Below, piece by piece: positions 22,927 to 30,158 of a DNA stretch of 31,898 bases. Under the pieces are notes generated by a model that ran no database searches, was not told the origin of the DNA, and saw only the letters and a program-made list of their open reading frames with translations. The position numbers and the translations under genes were made by a program. Source of the DNA: a virus; IMG/VR virus record IMGVR_UViG_3300042691_001806, positions 1-31,898 of that record, one strand, 5' to 3'. Position 1 is the stretch's first letter, and every line of letters begins with the position of its first letter.

Positions 22927-23377
22927 TATGGCCAGTCTTCGCCGTGATCCTCAGCAGCAAATCACGCTCCACATCAGGCGGAAGGTTGGCATCAGCAATC
23001 GCCGATACAGCAGCCTCGATGCCTTCCTGCTTGGCGCGATTGGCTGCCGCGGTGTCGCTGTAGTGCTCGCGGAATGCAGGCGAGTGCGTCAGCATCCAGG
23101 TGGATGCCTTCATGTCGCCATTCTCGGCTTGTTCGGCAATCTTGTTGATCAGCCGCATTCCGCCTTTGGCGCGTCCGGCCTCAATAGCCACAGAAAGGGC
23201 AACTTCTTCCGGCGTAGGATTGGGGCCTTTTGCGTTTAAAAGCCATTGCCTCATGGACTCATATGTAACACCAGCTGCCGGCGCAATATGTTCAAGAGGT
23301 GCGCCAAACTCAGCGAGAAAGCGCACCTTCTTGATCACATCGTCGTTTAGTTTGTAATGACGACGGGCTGGTTTCAC
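22910..23377 (-). CDS. terS: Terminase small subunit candidate (155 aa)
   Basis: The N-terminal 50 residues form a helix-turn-helix (DDVIKKVRFLAEFGAPLEHI, AAGVTYESMRQWLLNAK), the usual DNA-recognition part of small terminases. A central helical stretch (GGMRLINKIAEQAENGDMKA, STWMLTHSPAFREHYSD) is typical of the family's oligomerisation region, with the 'aaxWlLxhxP' phrase. It lies immediately before terL. Its start overlaps the sliding clamp stop by ATGA, so packaging and replication genes are translated together. Confidence 0.85.
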   Translation of the reverse strand: MKPARRHYKLNDDVIKKVRFLAEFGAPLEHIAPAAGVTYESMRQWLLNAKGPNPTPEEVALSVAIEAGRAKGGMRLINKIAEQAENGDMKASTWMLTHSPAFREHYSDTAAANRAKQEGIEAAVSAIADANLPPDVERDLLLRITAKTGHNASPS

Positions 23378-24435
23378 GCTCTGATCTGTACGGGCATCAC
23401 AAGATAGATGTTATCAGCTTCACCCGGTGGCGCAATCACAACCGGCGTGGTTGATGAATTGGCGGAGATTTCCACCGTATCACCCGCCAGGTGCTTGAGG
23501 CCATCAAGCAGGTAATGCACGTTAGCCGCCAGCTTGGGCATGGTGCCATCAGCCAACACCGCCTCAGAGCCGCTGCTGGCATCCGTCTCGGACTGGATCT
23601 TGATGATGCCATCAGCCATCTCCAGCTTGACGATGCCGTTATGGCTGTCAGCGATGACTGCGATCCGCTCCAGACCGTGAATCAAGGTCTGCCGATCGCA
23701 CGTTGCTGAATGCTTGAACGCTTCAGGCACCAGCGCCCTGGCGTTCGGGTACTTGCCATCGAGGATGGTGGAAAGCACTTGGGTGCCATCAGCAAGACCC
23801 AGCACCGCGTGACGGTTGTCGGTGGCGAGTGTTGCAGGTTGCCGCACCATGGCAAGCGCCTTGGCGGGAATCACCAGATCCATCTCAGCCGCTGCTGATG
23901 GGATGCTGCGCATCACGAGCCGATGGCCGTCGGTGGCCTCCATGCGGATGGTGTCACCATCGGCGGTGACGTGGATGCCGCAGAGGATCTGCTTTGACGC
24001 GTCGGTGCTGACGACCGGCAGCATGGCCGCCAGTGGCCCTGAGAGGTCGATGGGAGCGCCTGCAGCAGCATCCACCGCCGGAAGGTCGGGGAAGTCCTCT
24101 GCAGAGGCCACGGAGAGGCTGTAGGAGCCCGCTACGGCATCGATGGCGATGCGAGAGCCGTCAACGGTCAACGAGAGCGCCTCAGAGGCGTCCAGGCGGC
24201 TGATCAGGTCCGACAGCAGGCGATGCGGCACAACGGTGGCGCCGGGTGTGATGACGACAGCAGGAATCGATGCAGTGACGCCGGTGTCGAGGTCATAGGC
24301 ACGAACGCGGAGGTTGCCATCAGTGGCGGTGAGCTCCACGCCGGCGAGGATCGGATGGGTCTTGCCGCTGCCGACAGCGCGTGATGTAACGCGCAAGGCA
24401 TGGACAAGGTTTGATGCAGAAATTGTCAGCTTCAT
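23374..24435 (-). CDS. dnaN: Bacterial-type DNA polymerase III beta sliding clamp (353 aa)
   Basis: The sequence follows DnaN from end to end: MKLTISASNLVHALRVTSR, HPILAGVELTATDGNLRVRA at 27-46, PHRLLSDLISRLD, then a second domain with ATDGHRLVMRSIP around 160-175 and a third domain ending NIYLVMPVQIRA, like the host MPMRL-type terminus. The length of 353 aa is near the 366 aa of E. coli beta. Three-fold repeat structure is implied by three 'ATDGxRL'-like turns, the clearest at residues 37 and 165. A clamp encircles DNA and tethers polymerase. It starts by ATGA overlap with the 70-aa gene and ends by ATGA at terS. A phage-encoded clamp is uncommon in siphoviruses. Confidence 0.93.
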   Translation of the reverse strand: MKLTISASNLVHALRVTSRAVGSGKTHPILAGVELTATDGNLRVRAYDLDTGVTASIPAVVITPGATVVPHRLLSDLISRLDASEALSLTVDGSRIAIDAVAGSYSLSVASAEDFPDLPAVDAAAGAPIDLSGPLAAMLPVVSTDASKQILCGIHVTADGDTIRMEATDGHRLVMRSIPSAAAEMDLVIPAKALAMVRQPATLATDNRHAVLGLADGTQVLSTILDGKYPNARALVPEAFKHSATCDRQTLIHGLERIAVIADSHNGIVKLEMADGIIKIQSETDASSGSEAVLADGTMPKLAANVHYLLDGLKHLAGDTVEISANSSTTPVVIAPPGEADNIYLVMPVQIRA

Positions 24436-24644
24436 TGTGCTGCGGCTTCGGTGAGGGCGTTGATGATGTCGTCGTAATCAGCTTGGAAGGAGGCAACCAG
24501 CTCTGCCGGTATGGCAATCTGATCATCCTGTGCGTTGTCGCGGATGGCATTGGCATAGGCCTTGGCCATCTCCATGGCGTCATGCAGCCGATTGATCACC
24601 GGTTGCTGCTTGGCTGGAATGTTGATGAAGTCTGGTGATGACAT
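24432..24644 (-). CDS. Small helical protein upstream of the clamp (70 aa)
   Basis: ATG 24644 is preferred over the TTG at 24662 because it gives a normal start codon; no good ribosome site is visible for either. The 70-aa protein is mostly helical and acidic (QQPVINRLHDAMEMAKAYAN, LVASFQADYDDIINALTEAAA). It has no recognisable family. Its stop overlaps the clamp start (ATGA), and its start overlaps the RHH-like gene by 65 bases. Tight coupling to the clamp gene suggests a shared replication role, but this is inference from position only. Confidence 0.65.
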   Translation of the reverse strand: MSSPDFINIPAKQQPVINRLHDAMEMAKAYANAIRDNAQDDQIAIPAELVASFQADYDDIINALTEAAAQ

Positions 24645-24870
24645 AAGCCACGAGTGTTTCAACGTGCCGTTGGTTCAGATCATTGCGCATGAAGGCGCAG
24701 GCATCTGACACGAGGCGATGGTAATCGGCGGTCGAGATGCTGGCAACAGGAGCACTTAACACTCTGTCGCGAATGAGCGCCGAGCGGTTGGTGCCGAGCA
24801 TGACGGCCTGCTCATCGATGATCTGCAGGTCGACAAGCGACATACGGATCTTGACTTCTTGCTGAAGCAT
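24580..24870 (-). CDS. RHH-like DNA-binding protein next to the repeat array (96 aa)
   Basis: The first 45 residues match a ribbon-helix-helix fold: strand EVKIRMS, helix LVDLQIIDEQAVMLG, turn TNRSA, and helix ALIRDRVLSA. RHH dimers bind tandem or palindromic repeats with their strand. The rest is helical (ADYHRLVSDACAFMRNDLN, VETLVAYVITRLHQ). The start codon lies 13 bases downstream of the nearest TCGGACGCAA repeat (24884), so autoregulation or origin binding is a natural idea. No ribosome site is visible at the start. The RHH assignment is from pattern only; MobC-like or Arc-like proteins are alternatives. Confidence 0.7.
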   Translation of the reverse strand: MLQQEVKIRMSLVDLQIIDEQAVMLGTNRSALIRDRVLSAPVASISTADYHRLVSDACAFMRNDLNQRHVETLVAYVITRLHQHSSQAATGDQSAA

Positions 24871-25171
24871 GGGTTTGAGGGCTTCGGACGCAAAACCCTA
24901 GTCCACCACAGGCGTCGGACGCAAACTGGCCATTGTCGGACGCAAAAATCCCAGTCATACCAAGGGAGGACGCAAAATCGCCATTTTCCCTATCCCCCCC
25001 CTATGCGTTGCATGTGTATCACCCCGTACATAGACCCTCCCTGTTTTCTCATGTAGCGGTATATATCCCCTATTTGCGTCCGAACAGCTGAAAAGCCAGT
25101 CAGAGACAGGGAATTTGCGTCCGAAATTTGCGTCCGATTTGCGTCCGATCGGACGCTAGTTGCGTCCGACA
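24871..25171. other. Non-coding repeat-rich stretch, candidate replication origin
   Basis: These 301 bases hold no convincing gene. They contain eight exact 10-bp repeats (three left, five right, in opposite orientations), two degenerate copies and a 16-bp palindrome. A middle part of about 100 bases without repeats (24976-25073) carries a C-run and an AT-rich box (GGTATATATCCCC). They lie between the primase-helicase and the clamp/RHH genes, where replication starts in many plasmids and phages. A promoter for the clamp operon may also lie here, but no clear -10/-35 pair can be picked. Confidence 0.6.
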
Positions 25172-25245
25172 TCACGCCCAAGCGTCCAACTTGAGACCCA
25201 TCAAGAGACGATCGCGGCTCTTGCCGCCGCCTCTGTCGGACGCAA
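24884..25245. repeat. Iteron-like array of TCGGACGCAA / TTGCGTCCGA
   Basis: Exact copies as TCGGACGCAA: 24884, 24915, 24936 and 25236 (start positions). Exact copies in reverse as TTGCGTCCGA: 25074, 25115, 25128, 25139 and 25160. Near copies: 24966 (8 of 10) and 25149 (9 of 10). That is nine exact copies in 362 bases, when chance would give about 0.06 in the whole window on both strands. Left copies point one way and right copies the other, facing a repeat-free centre. Many spacings are close to whole turns of DNA (31, 21, 30, 11, 10, 11, 41). The copy at 25236 lies inside the primase 3' end. Confidence 0.9.
25141..25156. repeat. Perfect 16-bp palindrome in the right arm of the array
   Basis: GCGTCCGA is followed at once by its reverse complement TCGGACGC. 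It forms where a forward repeat (25139) and an almost perfect reverse copy (25149) meet head to head. A dimeric protein could bind it with two-fold symmetry, unlike the single direct repeats around it. Confidence 0.85.
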
Positions 25246-27547
25246 GTTTTGGGAAGATCTGCCGCAGCGCCGGCACCAGCAGCCGTGGCGCCTTGACCGT
25301 TCGATCAGCCGGTGGGTCCATCAACCACCGACCATTGTGATCTAAATAGCCTTCTTCTTTGTACCAGTTCTGTAATGCATCCCAGACGCGCTTGCAGGAC
25401 ACCTGCGCATCTTCATCCCATGTCAATCCGACGGCATCGCAGAAGTCCCATAGGTGACAAGATCCACGCCTGACATCTTGCATCGCTTGGTTGCCGGTGG
25501 CGTAGTCGATGCCATCCGACACGCTGAGCGCCATTCCTTCGAGGAGCCAATTCAGGAACGCAGGGCATATCTGCTCCTGGATGAAAGATGGATCATCCTT
25601 GAGCCTTGGATCAGCCTGTAGATGCGTCGGTTCAGTTGGTGTCGCCATGAAGGTCTTGCGAAACTTAAACACATGAAACCGGGTCTCGATAGCAGCCTGC
25701 TCACCGGTCAGCGATGGATCTTTGTTGAGGTTGAACACAAACAAAGCAGACGGCACAAACTGCGACTCCTGAACGCCCTTGAGCTCATAGGACAATTCCT
25801 CACCGCTGATTGCAGCCTTGAGTGATTGCAGGTTGTCGATGCTGACGAACTGTGAATTCTCGCTGGACCAGTTGACCGAGGCACCACGAAGCGGGGCGAT
25901 CGGAAACTTACGGCCTTGGTCGTACTGACGAAAATCAGCCAGGGTGCAGGAGGTGAAGTTACGGCTGCCGAGCGTGTCGCGCAGTGCTGTGCGGATGGTG
26001 TCCTTGCCGTTGCTGCCTTCACCGATCATCAGCACCGCACGAGGACGGCCTCGGGTGGCGCGGTACTTGGCGAGATCCAGACCGCTGCCGAGGATGCGCT
26101 GCAGGGTGTCGAGGTCGGTGTGCTCAACGGCATCAAGCAGTCGCCAGAGGTGTTGCCCGTTGGCGTCTGGGTTGTAGTCGTAGGCGGTGACGTAGGTGAA
26201 GGCAACAGCTGGATCATGCGGCGCGAGGGTCAGGTCAAGCTTCTTGCCAGCCCATGACCACGAGACGACACCATTGCGGCAGTTGATGGCATTGGATGGG
26301 TTGACGGTGACGGGACTGAGCAGGCGACGCATCCAGACGAGGGCCTCGTCGACGTAACGGGGACGACGCCATGGGTAGACGGGTTCACCGCTCTTGGTGT
26401 TCATGACGTGGAGGAGCGAGAGGAAGCTGGCGATCAACGGCGCCAGCTGCTCATCAGGCTTGGGTTCGTAGTGGGTGCCGACCCATAGGTGGAGGACGCC
26501 ATCAACGCAGATCCACCGCTGCTGCGGATGATGGAAGACGTGCTGAACCGTGAGATCCAGCCATTCGGTATCGGTCTTGTCGTAGAGCTGAAGCTTGATG
26601 GCATCAGGATCAGCGGCGGCATCCACCACCGACGCCCTTCGTCGCGGTGTAGGTGTTGCGGGCCTCCAGCCGTGATGCCGCGCCCAGTACCAGAAGGTGC
26701 CGGCGGTGATGTGATCACCACCTGAGGCTGCGATCTGCTCAAGGCCTTGCCATTGCGGGCTGTGCTGCTGCATCAGCTCGATGGCGAGGTCAACGCTGTT
26801 GCAGGCCTGGATCAAGCCCCAGAAGATATTGCGGTAGACGTGATAGGTGCCGCTGCCTGGTGTGCGTGGTGGTATGGCGGCGAGGGCATCACGGATGTCG
26901 TCGATGCTGCGCTCTGCTGGTTCGGTGTGATGCTGTGCTGGCTTCTGGTGTTGATAGAAGGCTTCAGACGGCAGGACCGCCTCGATGTCGGCAACGGTGT
27001 AGCGATGGCCGGCGCTGGTGACCATCTGACACGGATCGCCAAGGGTGCCATCAGCCATGGCGTAGTAGCTGCCGGGCAGCCGCATGACGCGTGAGGCGTT
27101 CTTGATGCTGCGGTCTGCATCGCAGTAGTCAAGCAGCCGTGCCTGCACCAACTCCCAGTGGGATGGTGTGATCGGATCGGTCAGTACCCAGTAGCTATGG
27201 ATGGACTTGCCGCCGGTGTTGATCTGAAAGGTGGGTTCAGGCAGCTTGAGTGACCGCCATGCGGTGAGCTGCCAATCACGGGGACGGTCGTCCCATTCGG
27301 CGAAGAAGGCACGGCAGGCGGTGATGTCGGCATTGGTGTCACCGCCGTCGTTGATGACGACGTAAACGCCGCGGCCTTCGGCTTGCCATTGCTCGATGAG
27401 CTTCTTGGAGGCGCCACCTTTGCGACCTTTGTCGGTGCCCTTGTCTGGGTGGTCGCGATGGAGGAAGGCACGAAGGCGGATAGCACCGGCGGGTTTGCCG
27501 AGGAGGGCGATGAACCGACGGGCTTCATCGAAGTCAATGGGCTTCAT
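25172..27547 (-). CDS. Primase-helicase: AEP-type primase plus superfamily 3 (D5-like) helicase (791 aa)
   Basis: The N-terminal 200 residues look like an archaeo-eukaryotic primase of the RepB/bifunctional type: acidic site FFAEWDD (81-87), QINTGGKSIHSYWVL with the catalytic-type His (108-122), and a third motif SRVMRLPGSYY (152-162). The C-terminal SF3 helicase has Walker A IGEGSNGKDT (508-517), Walker B NWSSEN (559-564), motif C ALFVFNLN (601-608) and an Arg-finger region ETRFHVFKF (621-629). Such proteins unwind and prime at origins in phages, plasmids and satellites. Its start overlaps the RHH gene (ATGA), and its 3' end and downstream flank carry the repeats. Length is normal for the D5 group. 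Confidence 0.9.
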   Translation of the reverse strand: MKPIDFDEARRFIALLGKPAGAIRLRAFLHRDHPDKGTDKGRKGGASKKLIEQWQAEGRGVYVVINDGGDTNADITACRAFFAEWDDRPRDWQLTAWRSLKLPEPTFQINTGGKSIHSYWVLTDPITPSHWELVQARLLDYCDADRSIKNASRVMRLPGSYYAMADGTLGDPCQMVTSAGHRYTVADIEAVLPSEAFYQHQKPAQHHTEPAERSIDDIRDALAAIPPRTPGSGTYHVYRNIFWGLIQACNSVDLAIELMQQHSPQWQGLEQIAASGGDHITAGTFWYWARHHGWRPATPTPRRRASVVDAAADPDAIKLQLYDKTDTEWLDLTVQHVFHHPQQRWICVDGVLHLWVGTHYEPKPDEQLAPLIASFLSLLHVMNTKSGEPVYPWRRPRYVDEALVWMRRLLSPVTVNPSNAINCRNGVVSWSWAGKKLDLTLAPHDPAVAFTYVTAYDYNPDANGQHLWRLLDAVEHTDLDTLQRILGSGLDLAKYRATRGRPRAVLMIGEGSNGKDTIRTALRDTLGSRNFTSCTLADFRQYDQGRKFPIAPLRGASVNWSSENSQFVSIDNLQSLKAAISGEELSYELKGVQESQFVPSALFVFNLNKDPSLTGEQAAIETRFHVFKFRKTFMATPTEPTHLQADPRLKDDPSFIQEQICPAFLNWLLEGMALSVSDGIDYATGNQAMQDVRRGSCHLWDFCDAVGLTWDEDAQVSCKRVWDALQNWYKEEGYLDHNGRWLMDPPADRTVKAPRLLVPALRQIFPKLASDRGGGKSRDRLLMGLKLDAWA

Positions 27548-27720
27548 GCGGTTTCCCGATACCCGGTAGCGGGCAGGATGCCATCACGGTGCAGCTGCAT
27601 GGACTGCTCCAGGAGGACGCGGATGGCGGTGCTGCGGGACATGCGATCAGCGCGCCAGGTATCGAGCCAGCGGATCAGGTCTGGCGATAGGCGTATGGGT
27701 GTCGGATGGGCAAGGCGCAT
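27544..27720 (-). CDS. Ribbon-helix-helix regulator (58 aa)
   Basis: This hand-read frame of 58 codons starts at ATG 27720 and overlaps the primase start by ATGA. The sequence has the RHH layout: strand PTPIRLSP, helix DLIRWLDTWRADR, turn MSRST and helix AIRVLLEQSMQLH. It is followed by a short tail (DGILPATGYRETA). CopG/Arc-type proteins of this size usually repress their own promoter by binding a palindrome. The perfect palindrome 27747-27763 lies just upstream of its start. It leads the minus-strand operon, so it may set the level of the primase and late genes. Confidence 0.8.
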   Translation of the reverse strand: MRLAHPTPIRLSPDLIRWLDTWRADRMSRSTAIRVLLEQSMQLHRDGILPATGYRETA

Positions 27721-27837
27721 CGGATCGTGTAGGCTGCTTGTGCACCGTAGCCGGTCCGGCTACCGTTGCAAGGCCACTAGCACTTGAGAGCCTATGGACT
27801 GGACCCAACTGCCCGCGCTGCCTGATCGGGAGGTGGG
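27721..27837. promoter_or_regulatory. Divergent intergenic region between the minus-strand array and the plus-strand cassette
   Basis: These 117 bases separate two gene blocks reading away from each other, so promoters for both must lie here or close by. No -10/-35 pair is convincing on either strand. The visible elements are the palindrome at 27747-27763, a short possible leader frame at 27794-27841, and the ribosome site GGAGG at 27829-27833 for the helicase. Confidence 0.7.
27747..27763. promoter_or_regulatory. Operator candidate: 8+1+8-bp perfect palindrome
   Basis: GTAGCCGG, one T, then CCGGCTAC. The arms are perfect inverted copies. It is centred 35 bases upstream of the RHH start and about 83 bases upstream of the helicase start. 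A transcription terminator is unlikely, because no T-run follows on either strand and genes start on both sides. Confidence 0.65.
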
Positions 27838-27841
27838 ATGA
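27794..27841 (+). CDS. Possible 15-codon leader peptide overlapping the helicase start
   Basis: ATG 27794 opens a frame of 15 codons (MDWTQLPALPDREVG) that stops with TGA at 27839-27841, overlapping the helicase ATG at 27838 by ATGA. The overlap would allow coupled translation. The frame contains the helicase ribosome site. No ribosome site is seen for the leader itself. A chance frame of this length is quite possible. Confidence 0.25.
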   Translation: MDWTQLPALPDREVG

Positions 27842-29202
27842 GCTATCAGGAGTTTCTGAACCAGAAGACTCACGAAGGTGCCGCGCATGGCTTTGAGCCG
27901 GTGTGGATGCCGCCGCAGTTGTTTGACTTTCAGCAGTCTCTGGTGACGTGGGCGATCCGAAAGGGTCGGGCTGCGATCTTTGCGGATTGCGGGCTTGGCA
28001 AGACCGCCATGCAGCTGACATGGGCGGAGAACGTGGTACGACACACCGGGAAGCCGGTGCTGATTTTGACGCCGCTGGCCGTGGCGGCGCAGACCATCCG
28101 CGAGGGCGAAAAGTTCGGCATTGAGTGTCATCGTTCAAGCGATGGCAGCGTGACAGGTCGCATTGTGATCACCAACTACGAGCGCCTGGAACATTTCAAG
28201 CCAGCTGACTTCGCTGGTGTGGTGTGCGATGAGTCGAGCATTCTGAAGTCATTTGATGGCGCCCGCCGCAATGAGATCACCGACTTTATGCGCAAGGTGC
28301 CATACCGATTGCTGGCTACCGCCACGGCGGCACCCAATGACTTCATCGAGCTTGGCACCAGCTCCGAAGCCCTTGGCTACATGGGCCACATGGACATGCT
28401 TGCTCGTTTCTTCAAGAACGATCAGAGCAATTTGACCAGTCGGAGAATGTATGGCGAGGCGCCCAAATGGCGTTTCAAGGGTCATGCCGAGGTGCCGTTC
28501 TGGCAATGGGTCACCAGCTGGGCAAGGGCTTGCCGCAAGCCTTCAGACCTTGGATTTGATGATGGCCGGTTTGTGCTGCCAGCATTGACTGAAGCTGATC
28601 ATCTGATTGAAACCGACACGGTCCCCGATGGGATGCTGTTTGCCATTCCGGCAACAGACCTCAAAGAGCAACGTGCTGAAAAAAAGCGCACCATCCGCGA
28701 ACGTTGTGAGCAGGTTGCTGCCATGGTGTCAGGCACCGGTCAGCCTGCGCTGGTGTGGTGCCATTTGAATGAAGAAGGCAATTTGATGGAGCAATTGATC
28801 CCCGATGCCGTACAGGTTTCAGGGTCTGACCGTGATGACATCAAAGAGTCTCGATTGATTGACTTTGCGGAAGGTCGATCACGAGTGCTGATCACAAAAC
28901 CCAAGATTGGCGCCTGGGGATTGAACTTTCAAGTCTGCAACCACATCACCTATTTTCCGTCTCACAGCTTTGAGCAGTATTACCAGTCGGTGAGGCGCTG
29001 CTGGCGGTTTGGTCAAGAGCGACCGGTAACGGTTGACATCATCCTGACCGAAGGCGAGCGGCGAATCATGGACAACCTGCATCGCAAGCGCCAGCAAGCT
29101 GAGCAAATGTTCAGCAACCTTGTAGCCGAGATGAATCATTCGCTGGACATCCAGCGCAAAGAATACAACAACGCACCTATCGAGCTTCCATCATGGCTGT
29201 GA
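27838..29202 (+). CDS. SNF2/DEAD-like helicase (454 aa)
   Basis: Superfamily 2 motifs in order: a Q-like start (LFDFQQSLVTWAI, 29-40), Walker A DCGLGKT (50-56), motif Ia LILTPLAVA, Walker B-type CDESSIL (130-136), motif III ATATAAPND (160-168), motif V GAWGLNFQ (358-365) and motif VI QSVRRCWRFGQ (383-393). The 'HSFEQYYQSVRRCWRFGQ' ending is typical of SNF2-type phage helicases often encoded beside a methyltransferase. It would move on or remodel double-stranded DNA. Ribosome site GGAGG lies four bases before the ATG. It overlaps the methyltransferase by 10 bases, so it is in the same operon. Confidence 0.88.
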   Translation: MSYQEFLNQKTHEGAAHGFEPVWMPPQLFDFQQSLVTWAIRKGRAAIFADCGLGKTAMQLTWAENVVRHTGKPVLILTPLAVAAQTIREGEKFGIECHRSSDGSVTGRIVITNYERLEHFKPADFAGVVCDESSILKSFDGARRNEITDFMRKVPYRLLATATAAPNDFIELGTSSEALGYMGHMDMLARFFKNDQSNLTSRRMYGEAPKWRFKGHAEVPFWQWVTSWARACRKPSDLGFDDGRFVLPALTEADHLIETDTVPDGMLFAIPATDLKEQRAEKKRTIRERCEQVAAMVSGTGQPALVWCHLNEEGNLMEQLIPDAVQVSGSDRDDIKESRLIDFAEGRSRVLITKPKIGAWGLNFQVCNHITYFPSHSFEQYYQSVRRCWRFGQERPVTVDIILTEGERRIMDNLHRKRQQAEQMFSNLVAEMNHSLDIQRKEYNNAPIELPSWL

Positions 29203-30155
29203 TCACTGACCGTTACGCAATCTACAACGGCGACTGCATCGAAGTGATGCAAGGACTACCCAGCGAATCGATCCATTTCTCGATCTATTCACCTCCGTTC
29301 GCTGGCTTGTATGTCTATAGCTCAAACGAGCGTGACATTAGCAACTGTAAAGACTATGACCAGTTCATGGTGCATTATGGCTATGTGGTAAAAGAACTGC
29401 ACCGGCTGACGCTACCGGGAAGGCTGACGGCTGTGCATTGCACCGACATTCCAACGGGGAATAGTGGTCAGGATGCATTGCTGGATTTGCCTGGCAAGAT
29501 TATCGAGCTGCATCAGCAACATGGCTGGCATTATGTGGCGCGGCATACGATCTGGAAAGAACCTCTATGGGTTCGCAACCGGACGATGGTCAAGAATCTG
29601 GCCCATAAGACCATTGTCGATGATGCTGCGTATGCCGGTGTTGCGAGTGCTGATTATCTGTTGATTTTCCGCCGCAGTGGCTCCAATACAGTGCCGATCG
29701 CCAATCCTACCGGCCTTGATCACTACGCCGGAGAGTGTCCGATACCGCAGGATCTGCACAAGTACCGCAACTGGAAAGGCAAGCAAACCGAGAACCGCTT
29801 CAGCCATTGGATCTGGCGCCGGTATGCGTCATCTATTTGGGATGACATCACCATGGGACGAGTTCTTCCATTCCGCGATAGCAAGGATCCAGATGACGAG
29901 AAGCATGTGCATCCTTTACAGCTGGATGTGATTGATCGTGCTATCTGCCTTAGATCCAATCCTGGCGAGACGGTGCTGACTCCATTCATGGGCGTAGGCA
30001 GCGAGGTCTATGGCGCCGTGAATCTTGGTCGTCGTGGGATTGGCATTGAGTTGAAGGAGTCGTACTACAAGCAAGCCATCAAGAATATGGAGATTGCCGT
30101 AGAAGACACACGTCAACCGGATCAGGCGGCATTGATCAACCTTGATGAGTTTTGA
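29193..30155 (+). CDS. DNA methyltransferase, beta-class order, N4-cytosine or N6-adenine type (320 aa)
   Basis: Motif IV is SPPF at residues 33-36 (YSPPFAGLY), near the N-terminus. The AdoMet-binding motif I is TPFMGVGSEVYGA at 263-275, near the C-terminus, so the order is the beta class. HPLQLDVIDRAICLRSNPGE before it is the usual helix of this group. SPPx favours N4-cytosine methylation over the adenine DPPY/W, but the fourth residue F is unusual, so the base is uncertain. No separate target-recognition domain is obvious; the middle (110-240) would hold it. It is encoded between two helicases. It may protect phage DNA from host restriction or mark it for the neighbouring enzymes. Confidence 0.88.
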   Translation: MAVITDRYAIYNGDCIEVMQGLPSESIHFSIYSPPFAGLYVYSSNERDISNCKDYDQFMVHYGYVVKELHRLTLPGRLTAVHCTDIPTGNSGQDALLDLPGKIIELHQQHGWHYVARHTIWKEPLWVRNRTMVKNLAHKTIVDDAAYAGVASADYLLIFRRSGSNTVPIANPTGLDHYAGECPIPQDLHKYRNWKGKQTENRFSHWIWRRYASSIWDDITMGRVLPFRDSKDPDDEKHVHPLQLDVIDRAICLRSNPGETVLTPFMGVGSEVYGAVNLGRRGIGIELKESYYKQAIKNMEIAVEDTRQPDQAALINLDEF

Positions 30156-30158
30156 CCC

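Noticed and set aside
24990-25172. 60-aa minus-strand frame through the repeat array, starting at an ATG that overlaps the primase stop (TGATG)
   Set aside because: The protein is a read-out of the repeats (SDA/SDAN and RTQI phrases), has no ribosome site and resembles no family. The coupling to the primase stop keeps it possible, but the repeats explain the frame better.
24884-25245. CRISPR array
   Set aside because: The repeat is only 10 bp, occurs in both orientations and has irregular spacers of 0 to about 100 bases; no Cas genes are present.
27747-27763. Rho-independent terminator
   Set aside because: The perfect inverted repeat is not followed by a T-run on either strand and lies between divergent gene starts, so an operator is more likely.
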